Shown here in pieces: positions 43,531 to 53,565 of a DNA stretch of 64,000 nucleotides. The stretch covers positions 1 through 64,000 of the forward strand of contig JAUCQB010000140.1 of assembly GCA_030372985.1 (NCBI GenBank), written 5' to 3'. Each line of letters opens with the position of its first letter. Position 1 is the stretch's first letter. Below the pieces are notes generated by a model, which saw only the letters and a list, made by a program, of their open reading frames with translations, made no database searches and was not told the DNA's origin. Both the position numbers and the translations under genes were made by a program. Source of the stretch: Phycisphaerae bacterium. GTDB lineage: Bacteria > Planctomycetota > Phycisphaerae > UBA1845 > PWPN01.

Positions 43531-44409
43531 ATGCGCACACGTACCGGCGGTTTTCAGATCGGTTTTCGTCGCGGGTGGAGCGATTGGCAGAAGGACCTGC
43601 CCGCCTTGGCAGCCTGGGCCAAGAATGCGGGTTTCGAGGCCATCGATCTTGGGCACGCAAGGCCTGAGGACATCGGGCAGGTCCGCGATGCGGGCCTGCA
43701 GGTCGTGTCCGTGGATATGATTGACTGGTCGGCCCTGCTGAGCCCGGACTCCGGGAGGCGCCGTGCAGCCGTCGCCCGCAACGCGGCTTATTTCAAGGAG
43801 ATGGCCACACTGGGCGTGCGGGTCTTCTTCACTGTGGCCATTCCGGAAGACCCCTCACGGCCGGGCAAGGACAACTTCGACCTGGCCGTCGCCAGCTATG
43901 GCGAGCTGGCCCCGGTCGCCGAGAGCCTGGGGGCAACGATCGCCCTGGAAGGTTGGCCCGGCGGGCCACCCTTTGCCAATATCTGCTGTAATCCCGAAAC
44001 CTGCCGGGCCATGTTCCGCGAGGTGCCGAGCCGCGGCCTGGGCATCAACTATGACCCCTCGCACCTCATCCGCATGGGCATCGACCACTCCCGCTTCGCC
44101 GCCGAGTTCGCCGACCGCATCGCCCACGTTCACGGCAAGGATACCGAGATCATCACCGACAACCTGTATGAAATCGGCCTGTATCAGCAGTCTATCTTTC
44201 AAGAGCCGTTTTTCTGCGGCGAGTTCACGTGGCGGTACACGATCCCCGGCCACGGCGTGACCCGCTGGAGCCACATTCTGGAGATCCTGGAGAAGGCAGG
44301 CTTCGGGGGGATCGTCTCGGTCGAACTCGAGGACGCCGACTACAACGGAACCGAGTTAAGCGAGCAGGCCGGGTTGTTGGCATCCCTGAAGTACCTGGAA
44401 ACGGTGTGA
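43531..44409 (+). CDS. Sugar phosphate isomerase/epimerase-type TIM barrel
   Basis: A 292-residue AP-endonuclease-2-like TIM barrel, the fold of xylose isomerase-type and inosose dehydratase-type enzymes. Landmarks are WAKNAGFEAIDLG, GATIALEGWPGGPPFANICC, GINYDPSHLIRMGID, IAHVHGKDTEI and the end GIVSVELEDADYNG. These supply the usual Glu, Asp, His and Glu metal ligands. ATG 43531 has GGAGG 7 bases upstream. It is divergent from the Gfo/Idh/MocA gene and probably acts in the same pathway. Confidence 0.85.
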   Translation: MRTRTGGFQIGFRRGWSDWQKDLPALAAWAKNAGFEAIDLGHARPEDIGQVRDAGLQVVSVDMIDWSALLSPDSGRRRAAVARNAAYFKEMATLGVRVFFTVAIPEDPSRPGKDNFDLAVASYGELAPVAESLGATIALEGWPGGPPFANICCNPETCRAMFREVPSRGLGINYDPSHLIRMGIDHSRFAAEFADRIAHVHGKDTEIITDNLYEIGLYQQSIFQEPFFCGEFTWRYTIPGHGVTRWSHILEILEKAGFGGIVSVELEDADYNGTELSEQAGLLASLKYLETV

Positions 44410-44472
44410 CCGGGGGAATTCACATCTCTCCATGGGGAGAAGATGACGTCAAGCAGGCTCCTCCGCGGTCCC

Positions 44473-44490
44473 CCGCAGGTTTTCCTGCGG
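44473..44490. terminator. Hairpin after the TIM-barrel gene
   Basis: A perfect 7-bp stem CCGCAGG / CCTGCGG with a tttt loop lies 64 bp past the stop of the sugar-isomerase-like gene. Confidence 0.5.
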
Positions 44491-44582
44491 CGTTCAACTC
44501 AAGCCTTCCGACTTTGAACCTCTGGCGGCACCAGGATGGCGAAACGGTTCTAACTTGAAACGCGGAGTCCTTCACAGTATGG

Positions 44583-44601
44583 GACGGGTTTCCAGCCCGT
44601 C
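44583..44601. repeat. Intergenic hairpin GACGGG / CCCGTC
   Basis: A 6-bp perfect stem with loop tttccag lies between the convergent TIM-barrel and giant membrane-protein genes. The context ATGGGACGGGTTTCCAGCCC resembles an intergenic repeat common in planctomycete genomes (from memory). It could also act as a terminator for the minus-strand gene. Confidence 0.4.
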
Positions 44602-44645
44602 GTTGACCAGCAAGATGCCGGTCCGACACCTACCGGGATAGGTTG

Positions 44646-47600
44646 TCAGTCATTCCACTTCCTGACCTGATCGAGCAGGGCGACCATCTCGTTGCGTCTC
44701 TTCTCGAACAGACCGAACACGGTGAGCATTGCGATGCCCAGGGCGATGCCGCTTGCCCACCATATCCAGACCCAGCCTAAATTGCTGCCCGCGTGGTAGA
44801 TCATGGTCAGCAGTGACAGGCACAGGAACCCGGTGCCGAGCACCAGGAACGAGCGGATCCGCAATGCGATCCCGACGAAGATACCCGCCACCGACAGCAG
44901 GGCCAGAATCATCGGCAGCCAGGGCGCCTGGGCCACCCCGATCAGAAAGATGTCCGCGGTTGATGAAAGGTAGATGGTCAGCAGGCAGGCGTAATGGACG
45001 GTCCTTCGCCGCATCTCGTCGAGACGGTCGCGGTTCAGGTGCGTGGCGACGAGCACGGCTATCGCCGGCGGGACGAACCACAACTGGGGATGCTCCGTCA
45101 GGCCCAGCCCCGGCGTCCGATAGAGCAGATACCAGAGGCTGCCGGTGAACGATGAGGCCGCGACCACGGCCATCACCATCGATCGCCGCATCGCAGCCAG
45201 GATGGCGTACAAAACGCCCGTCGTGAACAGCACCACCGAGAAGTGGACCCGCGACGCGGCGATGAACAGCTCCAGCATCGACAGTGCCGGCAGAAAGATG
45301 CCTGTTCGTCCCAACGGCCGGGCCAGCACGCGCTGCCCGTATCGCTCGCAGGCTTCCTGCCCCGCCACCGCCGCAAATGCCAGAACAATGACCAGGAGCG
45401 GCCAATACTGCTCGATCACGCCGGTGAACAGCCAGGGCGTCGAAGCGCGGACGTGCAGCGTCAATACGCCGGCCAGCACCTCGGCGGCGTAAACGTAGGC
45501 CTCTTTGCGGGGAGCGTCGAGCTGCAGTGGATCGAGCCGATCGCGCGTGGCAAAGAGGATGCAGCAGACGATCATCAGTAGCAGGGCCAGGACCATGGCG
45601 ACGACGGCCGGCCGAGTCAGCGGCAGGAGGTCATCGCCGAGTATGCTCAATGCGTCAGAGGCGCAACAGTACGCCAGACCCGCGACCGCCAACGCGTATG
45701 CCATGACGATCGAACGAGCCAGGGCCGTCGCCCATGTATCGCTTGCTGCAATTTGCGTTCTGACCACGGCCAGAATCGGCGTGGCCAGGGCAACGGCCGC
45801 GATGAGACCAACCGCCCGGTGCAGTACTCCGGTCGCCATCTCCGGCGAGACCCACGACCAGGCAAACAGGATGGCAGCCGCCACCAGCAGATGCACAGCG
45901 CAGGTCTGCATAACCAGCCGCCTCGCCTCCACGGCCGTAAGCACAGCCCATGCGGCGCACAGCAGCGGCGATATGACGATCAGCATCCGCCAAACCAGGG
46001 CGGGATGGCCCCAACTGACGTGCAGGGCCAGAAGCATGGAGATCATCGCGAGAATGCTGTTGGCTGAGGGCAACCAGCCGTCGGTGGTCTGCTGGGCGGC
46101 TGTCAGCGGCCCGGTCCTCGTCCATCGTCGCCAGGCCAAGGTCATGATCACCGCGTAGCCGACCAGTCCTACCGACATCGCCCACTCCAGGTCTCGCGAC
46201 GTCATGCCCGTCTGGGCCATGACCTGGCTCATGCCCGCCAGCCCCAGAAGGTAGATGCCCGCAGGCAGTCGCGTCGATCTGGGATCGAGGCCACAGACCA
46301 GCACGATCGCCACTGCGGCCGCCCACGCCAGCCAGCCTACGACCATCATGTTGCCCGCCGGCTCTCCGATGGCCGCCAGGCAGATCGCTATCAATCCCAG
46401 GAGAGACACGGCAATGACAGAGACCGTCGCGACCCCGTGATGAAAGGCAGGCCAGCGCTCCGTGTGGCCGGAGGGGACGCGAGGCAGCACGAATCGGCGA
46501 TCGACCAGCAACCAGGCGATTCCCGCCGCCGCCAGCGCGATCACGTTGAGATTCACCAAGTCGACCAGATTCGCCCCAGAGAAGGTGGCGAGCCTGGGCC
46601 AGAAGCACCATACCCACCAGACGCTCGCCGCAAGGCAGAGCTCGACGCCGGCGAGATAGGCGAGCGCACGACGGGGCGCCCATGCGGCGGTGGTCATACA
46701 CAGCACTGACAATGCACACATGGTGCCCGTCGACCACCATGGACGCTGGGGGTCGTCAGCAGCCGCCCGCATCGCCAACAAGGTTGCCAGGAAAACGCAG
46801 ACCAGAACGCCAGTCACGGCCTGAACGCGGGCCTGGGCGCGCTCGCCGGTTGACTGCGGCGTCAACCTGCTGACCGCGGTCTCGACCGACCCCGGTATCT
46901 CCAGGCCGCACTCCGGGCATCGACTGGAAGGAGAAAGCCCTCGCAGGTTATAGCCGCATCGTGTGCAACTCAGGTCATGGTCGATCTGCCGAACCTCGCC
47001 GCTCATGTCGGCCGAGGCCGTGTCGAACGTCTCCTGCCAGCCGGCCCCGACCAGTTCGCGGGCTTGTTTGTCACCGGTCCAGAGCCTGATCGCCGCGGCC
47101 GTCACAAAACCGGTCATCGCGACGTGGAAGCAAAGCCAGTTGCCTGTGTCCAGCGGTGCCAGGGCACACGCAATGACGGGTGGTCCGTAGAGCAGCCATA
47201 CGCTCTCGCGGTGGCCCCTCCGGTTGGCCCACGATGGGCGGCACGAGGTCAACAGGGCGTATTCGACGAGAAGTGCCGCCGCAATGCCCCACAACGTACC
47301 GGTCGCGACGGTGACCGACGGCAGGAACTGCGGACTGATCCACATTCCGGTGGCCGCGACGGCAAGAAGGATGCCGACGACCACGCGGCCGGCTATCAGT
47401 GGTCCTGACGGATAGTCAGAGCGATCATCCTTCGTCTGGAACAGATCTCGCAGTACCTGCCAGAGAACGGGAATACCGGAAGAGACCATGACGTTCAATT
47501 GCACCAGCCAAATCAGAAACCCCGTGGAGAGCGGCTGCCTGGTTTGCCTGAGGATGTGCAACTCGGTCGCTGTCACGGCGGCGCACGCTAACCCGGCAGC

Positions 47601-50600
47601 CGCGACGGCATAACCGACCTGCCGCTCGCGGAGGCCGTAGCCGATTACCGACACAATCACAAGCACCACCGGGCCGATCAAGGAAACGTGCGGCCAAGGA
47701 TCCGTCAAGACGGGTGAGATCGGAAGCCTCATCGAACCGGCGGCCGCCATGTATGACGCGGTCAGTAGAACGGCCGGCAGCGCGAAGAGACAGAACAGGC
47801 ACACGCGGATGATGTCAGTGTTCCCTGATTGCCGCGCGGGTCGACAACGAGCCAGTCGCAACAGTCTGTCAGCCCAGTGGCCGCGCATCCAGAATGCGGC
47901 AGACATGGCAAGGAACACACATGCCGACAGCCAGCGCCAGGCATCGACAACCTGGTGCCGCGACTCGAACCTTGCGGCGATCAGGAGAAGTCCACATGCC
48001 GCCGCGGCAATGATCGCAAGCAAGGCCCATCTGCGCAATCCCTCCCAGATGTGAAGCAGGAGCGTCGTTGCGACGAGCGCCAGCAGAATCCAGGACCCTG
48101 CCCCGGCCGCATGAGTGTGCAGACCCAAGGCGACCCTCGATGGTGCAGCACCATGATCGACAACGAGCCCCGGCGCAATGCTCCAGCCGGCCAAAAACAC
48201 CAGTGCGAGAACCGGAAGGGCGACCAGCCAGCGATCCGTTGCTGGGAACCACGGCTCCAGCAATTGTCTTGCGGCACCACGCCAAACTGCGTCGCTTGCC
48301 GCCGGTGCTTCCTGCGTGCCTTCGCCGCTCACCCGTGGGGCAGACCACTGCAGGATCGCCAACCGGGCCACGACCAAGGCTAGGCAGAACCCGCCGATCA
48401 CCAGCAGATGCAACTGCCAGACCCATGGGTCATGCAGTGGTGACGGGAGCTCCTGATACCAGTTGAGGCTGCGAAGATGGTGTTGCATGGCAGCGCATGC
48501 TCCGGCAATCAGAGCCATTTCCGACCCGGTGAACAGGATCGGCCACAGGTTCGCAATCGCCAGGGCAGCCCACAACACGGACACCCACACCATCCGCAGC
48601 GAGAAGGCGGTGAGCGGGCTCGACGGCAGCGTGTTCAGCATCCACACAACGGCCAGCAGCGACACGGCCAAGCCAAAACTGGAGAGAGCTCTGACGTACG
48701 CACCTGTGAGATCCTCGCGAGCCCCGATGAGCCTGAGCACAACCACGACCAGGGCGCAGACGCTGGCTCCGATCAGCAATGCGGTCGGCCAGGGCAACTG
48801 TTGCAGCGGCCATGCGTAAACCGTCGCCTGAATGATCGCCATCTGAATCAGGATGCAGCCGATCCAGGCGACGCGCGTGCTCTGGAGTCGACCGGCACCC
48901 ACCATTGCGGCCGCACCGTAGGCCAGGTACACCCAGATGATGTGCTGCGCGTCTCCCGGCACACCGAAACCGAACCATGTCACCACCCCGATGCTCAGGA
49001 GTGAGAAAACCAGGGCGCTCAGGTCATATCCGAGAGCCAGTTCCCGACGTTGACGACGATGGAGCAGGGCTGCGGCCAAGGCACATGCCGCGACAGGTCC
49101 GACCAATGCCTGGCCCGTCCGGGCGGAGAACAAGGCGGCAAGCATCGCTTTCGGCTCAACCTCAGACCAGGAAACCGCGCCCCAGATCAGGTGGATGCCC
49201 AGAACCCATGCGAGCGTCAGCCAGGTTGCCACGGCCGCGTGCATGGCGGGGTGGCGGATCGACCAACAGACGGCCGCCGCGGCCAAAGCGTTCAAGAGCA
49301 TCGCGGGCAGCAGCCGTGACGGTGTCGGCCATGCCAGACCGACGCCGATCAGCATGACCGCAGCTGCGACCAGAGCGATGCTTGTGGCGGTCAGACGCAT
49401 CTGGGCGGGCACGGCGGGCGTCAGCCGACCGACCAGCAGAAGGCCGGCCACCAGTGCGGGTGCGGCAAAAGCGCAAATGAGGGGCGACAGCAGATGCAGT
49501 GTTCCGGCCGGATGCCCCGATTCACCGAGCAGCAACCCCAAGGGTACCAGGCAGGCAAACGTCTGAACCCCTAGCTGGAGGATCAGCTTCCTGGCATCGA
49601 TATCCTCGATACTTGCGGCTCGCGAGCACCGTCGCAGAGAAATGCCCATCACGATGACGTAACAGCCGACCGGCAGCAGCGAGACAGCAAGGAGTTCACC
49701 CGCCGACAATGGCGACAGAAAGCGAATGACCAGTGAGCATACCGACAGCGCCACAACGCCGGATGCGAACAGTCTTGGCGCGTCCGACATGACGACGCGA
49801 CCGGCCAGCAGTGTCAGCCAGGCGAACAGGGCCACGGCCGGCAGCTCCACGCTGAGTGTCCAGCCGCTGATCGTGGGCCCGCGCGGTGAGAAGGCGGCAA
49901 AGGCCAGCAGGTTCAGCGGCACCAGCAACGACGAGATAATCAACACGGCGTGGCCGGTCGTGGGCAGCTTCCACCGATGTTGCACGAACAGCCCCACGCC
50001 GAACAAGGCCGCGGTTACGGCCGTGAAGATCACGAACTTGAGAATGGGGATGGCCTCGATCTGAGCCCACAGACTGATGACCAGCGCCGTCGAGCAGCAG
50101 AGAATCAGAAGCCCGCCGACCAGTTCGCCCCAGCGAATGTTCTTCTCGGCCATGAATGCGGCGACAACTTCGCCGAACGGCCGGCGAGGTTCAGCCGGCA
50201 GGGGTGCCGGTTGGGTGGGCGATGGGGTGACCGGCGACAGTGTCTCCTCCCCGATCGCTCCACCTGCCGGAGGCTGTGGCGGAGTCGCAGTCTGCGCTGG
50301 TATGAGCCGAGGGGTGGCAACCTGCTTCGGAACCGCCTCGTCTTTCGTACCCAGTCCGACCCATGCTGGCGGCGTCGCTGCCGGTGGGGCAGATGCTTGC
50401 TCTTGAAGGCTTGACGGTTTCTGCCACGGCCTGGCCGCGGGTTGCTTCGGTTCCGCGGGGGCGTGTTTCTTGTCCAGATACGCACGGACGGAATGCACGT
50501 CATCAGCCAAGAGCCTCGTCAGCCGCACGTGAGTCTCGGAGTCGATCAGACCGCGGGCCCGCAGGTGTCCGAGATAGCGTGCCGTCGCCGCACGGTCATC

Positions 50601-50738
50601 ATCCAGCGTCGGCTCGAAGCTGCGCCGGTCGCTCTTGGGACGGCCGCCCCGCAGAACCCAGGCGATGGCCACCCACAGGCCGTGTCCGATCAGAGTGACG
50701 AACAGCAACACCGAGAGCAGGATGCACAAGAACTCCAT
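44646..50738 (-). CDS. Giant polytopic membrane protein with internal zinc ribbon
   Basis: A 2030-residue protein of unknown function. One N-terminal transmembrane segment is followed by a charged helical part (ARYLGHLRARGLIDSETHVR, about 55-74), a Pro/Ala-rich linker (about 90-200), and then many dozens of hydrophobic segments to the end. The segment EKNIRWGELVGGLLILCCST (about 210) resembles DUF2157-type membrane proteins. A CxxC...CxxC zinc ribbon (CTRCGYNL ... RCPECG, about 1257-1278) sits between membrane blocks, and a charged stretch ends the chain (KRRNEMVALLDQVRKWND). ATG 50738 has GGGAG 6 bases upstream. It is a single-gene unit. A transport, envelope or sensor role cannot be decided. 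Confidence 0.8.
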   Translation of the reverse strand: MEFLCILLSVLLFVTLIGHGLWVAIAWVLRGGRPKSDRRSFEPTLDDDRAATARYLGHLRARGLIDSETHVRLTRLLADDVHSVRAYLDKKHAPAEPKQPAARPWQKPSSLQEQASAPPAATPPAWVGLGTKDEAVPKQVATPRLIPAQTATPPQPPAGGAIGEETLSPVTPSPTQPAPLPAEPRRPFGEVVAAFMAEKNIRWGELVGGLLILCCSTALVISLWAQIEAIPILKFVIFTAVTAALFGVGLFVQHRWKLPTTGHAVLIISSLLVPLNLLAFAAFSPRGPTISGWTLSVELPAVALFAWLTLLAGRVVMSDAPRLFASGVVALSVCSLVIRFLSPLSAGELLAVSLLPVGCYVIVMGISLRRCSRAASIEDIDARKLILQLGVQTFACLVPLGLLLGESGHPAGTLHLLSPLICAFAAPALVAGLLLVGRLTPAVPAQMRLTATSIALVAAAVMLIGVGLAWPTPSRLLPAMLLNALAAAAVCWSIRHPAMHAAVATWLTLAWVLGIHLIWGAVSWSEVEPKAMLAALFSARTGQALVGPVAACALAAALLHRRQRRELALGYDLSALVFSLLSIGVVTWFGFGVPGDAQHIIWVYLAYGAAAMVGAGRLQSTRVAWIGCILIQMAIIQATVYAWPLQQLPWPTALLIGASVCALVVVVLRLIGAREDLTGAYVRALSSFGLAVSLLAVVWMLNTLPSSPLTAFSLRMVWVSVLWAALAIANLWPILFTGSEMALIAGACAAMQHHLRSLNWYQELPSPLHDPWVWQLHLLVIGGFCLALVVARLAILQWSAPRVSGEGTQEAPAASDAVWRGAARQLLEPWFPATDRWLVALPVLALVFLAGWSIAPGLVVDHGAAPSRVALGLHTHAAGAGSWILLALVATTLLLHIWEGLRRWALLAIIAAAACGLLLIAARFESRHQVVDAWRWLSACVFLAMSAAFWMRGHWADRLLRLARCRPARQSGNTDIIRVCLFCLFALPAVLLTASYMAAAGSMRLPISPVLTDPWPHVSLIGPVVLVIVSVIGYGLRERQVGYAVAAAGLACAAVTATELHILRQTRQPLSTGFLIWLVQLNVMVSSGIPVLWQVLRDLFQTKDDRSDYPSGPLIAGRVVVGILLAVAATGMWISPQFLPSVTVATGTLWGIAAALLVEYALLTSCRPSWANRRGHRESVWLLYGPPVIACALAPLDTGNWLCFHVAMTGFVTAAAIRLWTGDKQARELVGAGWQETFDTASADMSGEVRQIDHDLSCTRCGYNLRGLSPSSRCPECGLEIPGSVETAVSRLTPQSTGERAQARVQAVTGVLVCVFLATLLAMRAAADDPQRPWWSTGTMCALSVLCMTTAAWAPRRALAYLAGVELCLAASVWWVWCFWPRLATFSGANLVDLVNLNVIALAAAGIAWLLVDRRFVLPRVPSGHTERWPAFHHGVATVSVIAVSLLGLIAICLAAIGEPAGNMMVVGWLAWAAAVAIVLVCGLDPRSTRLPAGIYLLGLAGMSQVMAQTGMTSRDLEWAMSVGLVGYAVIMTLAWRRWTRTGPLTAAQQTTDGWLPSANSILAMISMLLALHVSWGHPALVWRMLIVISPLLCAAWAVLTAVEARRLVMQTCAVHLLVAAAILFAWSWVSPEMATGVLHRAVGLIAAVALATPILAVVRTQIAASDTWATALARSIVMAYALAVAGLAYCCASDALSILGDDLLPLTRPAVVAMVLALLLMIVCCILFATRDRLDPLQLDAPRKEAYVYAAEVLAGVLTLHVRASTPWLFTGVIEQYWPLLVIVLAFAAVAGQEACERYGQRVLARPLGRTGIFLPALSMLELFIAASRVHFSVVLFTTGVLYAILAAMRRSMVMAVVAASSFTGSLWYLLYRTPGLGLTEHPQLWFVPPAIAVLVATHLNRDRLDEMRRRTVHYACLLTIYLSSTADIFLIGVAQAPWLPMILALLSVAGIFVGIALRIRSFLVLGTGFLCLSLLTMIYHAGSNLGWVWIWWASGIALGIAMLTVFGLFEKRRNEMVALLDQVRKWND

Positions 50739-51238
50739 CACCGACTCCCGAACCGCGACGGTACACGGCTACATGAAATGCCGCCTGCTGCTGCGCGACC
50801 CTCGGGGCATGTGTGAAAACAGCCGCGAGCATTCGGTAGTATTGCTAAGCTCGGGCGGCAGGTCTCCGCCCTGCTTCGTCCCTGGGACTTCGCAGGGCTG
50901 CGACCGTGCCCTACCCTTTTCACACGCGTCCTGGGAACCCGTTGCCCGCGCCGGCGTCATATCGGGACCAAGAACCGCCCACCATCATGCCGCAATGGTA
51001 GCTCATACCAGGGTAATCCCGCAAGCCGTGGGTGCGACAAGTGCAACCGCCAGACTGTGGCGGCTGGCCGTGTGGGCAAGCGTCGTCGTGTGCCACTGCT
51101 GTGCCAGCAGTGCCCCCAGCATTCCTCACAGAGCAGAGGCGCACGGATGAAGCCTGCCCCCGAACAAGAGATGCACCCAGGGTGTGACCGGCGAGGTGAG
51201 CCAGAGGATGCGCCCGGGGTGTGGGTTGCTGCGTGCTC
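50739..51238. other. 500-bp intergenic region with several palindromes
   Basis: There is no convincing gene. A 7-bp stem GCCCTGC / GCAGGGC with a 17-base loop lies at 50868-50898 and is followed by a TGCCCTACC tail similar to the right arm of the 60607-60692 element. Two variant copies of the dispersed hairpin lie at 51089-51143. The region should also hold the promoter of the giant membrane-protein gene. Confidence 0.45.
51089..51143. repeat. Inverted pair of variant dispersed hairpins
   Basis: 51089-51112 is the reverse orientation of the 24-bp repeat seen at 30094: TGTGCCACTGCT then a changed loop then AGCAGTG. The stem is kept while the loop differs. 51120-51143 is a diverged forward copy matching 20 of 24 positions. 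Confidence 0.65.
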
Positions 51239-52687
51239 TCAAGGCTGCTTCCAGTTGGCCTGGCGGCTCAGCGATTTTGCGTCGTGCAGCCAGTGCAGCA
51301 GGAACGCATCGGCCATGACCCAGCAGGTCATCTGCTCGGCTCCGCCATAGGTATCGAACTCGCCCTTGGCGAACATGCGGCCGTCCGCGTGCCGCGACTG
51401 CATCTTCAGTATGCGGCCGGCCCGCAGCCGCATCCAGTCGCCCGCCCGGTGGCTGAAACCCTGGTCCCAGCCGAACAGGTGCGCGTAAGCGTCGATCCAG
51501 TAGAAGATGTCGAAGCGATAGTCGCTCCAGTCGGTGCCTTCGGGGTAGTAAACCTCCACCTTGCCGGGGATATACATGGTGCCGCCCGGGGCCTTGTACG
51601 GTGGAGAAGGCCACCTCTGCTCGGCCAGTGACCGGAAGACCAGGGCGGCGTTGAAGTCGGCGCTCTGCGGTACCGGTTGACCCGCCAGCGAAAGAACGAT
51701 GAAAGCGTGCAGGTTGAGCGTGACCGTGGTCATGTAGTCGCAGTGGATGATGTTGTGGTTGACCAGGGCGCCGTCATTGCGGATGTTGTAACCTTTGAGC
51801 CACTCTTTCACCGGCCGGCCGTCGATCACCGTGGTGTTTGACTCCATGTCCTCCTGGCGAGCGAAGGCCGAAACCATCAGCTCGCTGGCGATCTCCTTCC
51901 ATCGGGGCACGCGCGGGTGTTGCGGCATCATGGCGACCGCCAATTGCAGCACCATGGCGTTCCAGGCGTTCTCCTCGGCCTTGCTGTCGCCGCCTTTGCC
52001 GTTCCAGTAAGGCACGGTGTAGCCCGGGCGAATGAACCGGTCGGCTTCGTATTCGATCATCGCCGCCGTCATGTGCCGCGTTCGCGGATCGAGGTGTTCC
52101 CAGAGCATCCAGGCGGCACGGCCGGCGAGCGTCGCCCAGAGCGCCGATTGCCAATGGTCGCCCCAGCCTTCGGCCGGGTCACCGTTGACCTTATGGACGA
52201 CGGCGACACCCCTGATCAGTCTCAGCGTCCGCAACAGGGCTTGGTCTTTCGGCATGCCGCAGGTCTTTTCGTCGTAGATGCCGGCCGCGATGGCCGTGGC
52301 AATCCCGCATGCCGCGCTGGCCGGTGGACGAACACCGGGTTCGTTCATATCGGTGATCAGGTAATGGCCGCCCTCCGGAGCCACCTTCAGCGTCTCGCCG
52401 GCCCAGGCCAGGTTGTAGCGGACGCTGTTGAGCAGCATCCGGGCGGCGGCCTGCACATCTTCGTTCCGCAGGTTCGGGGGCGCGAATCGTTCCCAGCGGA
52501 TCGGGACAACAAGGGCGGCGACGTCCTGGTCGGATGCGGCCGGCTTGCTGGCGACGGCGGCAAGACAAGGCGTCGAAACCGTTAGCAGGATTGCCAGTGA
52601 GGTCATCATGGCCGGCGGCTGGTCATTGCCGCCCCAACGGTTCGCACCGATCCGGTTGCATTTCCGGCGACGGATGCTCAAGAGCAT
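51239..52687 (-). CDS. Secreted protein of unknown function, (alpha/alpha)-barrel-like
   Basis: A 482-residue protein with a basic N-terminus (RRRKCNR), a hydrophobic signal core (TSLAILLTVSTPCLAAVAS) and a helical body. Repeated helices with conserved aromatic and acidic residues (WGDHWQSALWATLAGRAAWM, AEENAWNAMVLQLAVAMMP, FDTYGGAEQMTCWVMADAFL) recall (alpha/alpha)-toroid polysaccharide lyases and hydrolases, but I cannot name a family. GGAGGAG lies 5 bases before ATG 52687. It is followed upstream on the same strand by an epimerase and a TIM-barrel glycosidase, so the three probably form one sugar-related group. Confidence 0.65.
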   Translation of the reverse strand: MLLSIRRRKCNRIGANRWGGNDQPPAMMTSLAILLTVSTPCLAAVASKPAASDQDVAALVVPIRWERFAPPNLRNEDVQAAARMLLNSVRYNLAWAGETLKVAPEGGHYLITDMNEPGVRPPASAACGIATAIAAGIYDEKTCGMPKDQALLRTLRLIRGVAVVHKVNGDPAEGWGDHWQSALWATLAGRAAWMLWEHLDPRTRHMTAAMIEYEADRFIRPGYTVPYWNGKGGDSKAEENAWNAMVLQLAVAMMPQHPRVPRWKEIASELMVSAFARQEDMESNTTVIDGRPVKEWLKGYNIRNDGALVNHNIIHCDYMTTVTLNLHAFIVLSLAGQPVPQSADFNAALVFRSLAEQRWPSPPYKAPGGTMYIPGKVEVYYPEGTDWSDYRFDIFYWIDAYAHLFGWDQGFSHRAGDWMRLRAGRILKMQSRHADGRMFAKGEFDTYGGAEQMTCWVMADAFLLHWLHDAKSLSRQANWKQP

Positions 52688-52703
52688 AGTCTCTCCTCCG
52701 CAT

Positions 52704-53561
52704 TCACCCTGACGTGCCCATGCCCTGCCGCCAGCTCACGGCCGGGGTGAAGTTGAGCACGCGCTTGAGGCGGGCACAGTTGATCAGCGGGGCCGTGGCG
52801 GTCGGCGCGGGCCCGCGCCATTCGAGTCGCGGGTTGAACCTCTGCAGATACTCGGGTGTGGGCGTGGCGACCCCGATCGTCTCGGCATTGACGAAGAGCA
52901 CCTCATGCTTCAGGTCCCGGCGGTACAGAGCCACGTCGATTGCGCCGACCGCATCGGAGAAATCAAGGTAATCACCCAGCACCAGTTTCGGCGACGAGCT
53001 GCGAGTCTCCCTGGCAAACCACTTGTCGTGTCGAACGTCGATCAGAGCCGGGAACCGCAGGCAGATCGTCGGCACGCCGCTCAGCCGCGAGAAGGTCTCG
53101 GCGGTCAGCTCGTTGAGGCGTTTGCTTAAATCGTAGGCATGATTCGGCCGGCAGGGATGATCTTCATCGATCGGCAGGTATGACAGTCCGTGGTTCTCCG
53201 CCGACATCGGAAGCCCGATCGCGCACAGGCTGCTGGCCAGTACGACCATTCCCGCCCCGGCCCGGTCGGCCGCTTCGAGAACGTGATACGTTCCCTGCGT
53301 GTTGATGGCGAAAATCTCGGCCTGCGGGATCGTCGGCACCCGGCTGGGGATCGCGGCGAGATGAACCACCGCCTCGCACCCGGTGCAGGCCTCACGCACT
53401 GCCCTTGCGTCGCGGAGGTCCGCCTGAACGTAGCGAACACCCGCAGGCAGCCCTTGCGGCGGGTCGGCACGATCAAAAGCGACGATCTCGTGCGAAGCCG
53501 AAAATCGCTCCAGCACGCGAAATCCCAGTCGTCCCGCGGCACCGGTGACAAAGAGTCTCAC
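52704..53561 (-). CDS. NAD-dependent epimerase/dehydratase (extended SDR)
   Basis: A 285-residue extended short-chain dehydrogenase. The start VRLFVTGAAGRLGFRVL has the TGxxGxxG dinucleotide motif. VVHLAAIPSR, the catalytic Ser region VLASSLCAIG and YDLSKRLNE (YxxxK at about 145) complete the active site. GTG 53561 has GAGGT 6 bases upstream; the frame extension to 53801 is spurious. It starts 5 bases after the stop of the TIM-barrel glycosidase gene, so co-transcription is very likely. The sugar substrate is unknown; uronate dehydrogenase-like members share this size. Confidence 0.87.
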   Translation of the reverse strand: MRLFVTGAAGRLGFRVLERFSASHEIVAFDRADPPQGLPAGVRYVQADLRDARAVREACTGCEAVVHLAAIPSRVPTIPQAEIFAINTQGTYHVLEAADRAGAGMVVLASSLCAIGLPMSAENHGLSYLPIDEDHPCRPNHAYDLSKRLNELTAETFSRLSGVPTICLRFPALIDVRHDKWFARETRSSSPKLVLGDYLDFSDAVGAIDVALYRRDLKHEVLFVNAETIGVATPTPEYLQRFNPRLEWRGPAPTATAPLINCARLKRVLNFTPAVSWRQGMGTSG

Positions 53562-53565
53562 GGTT

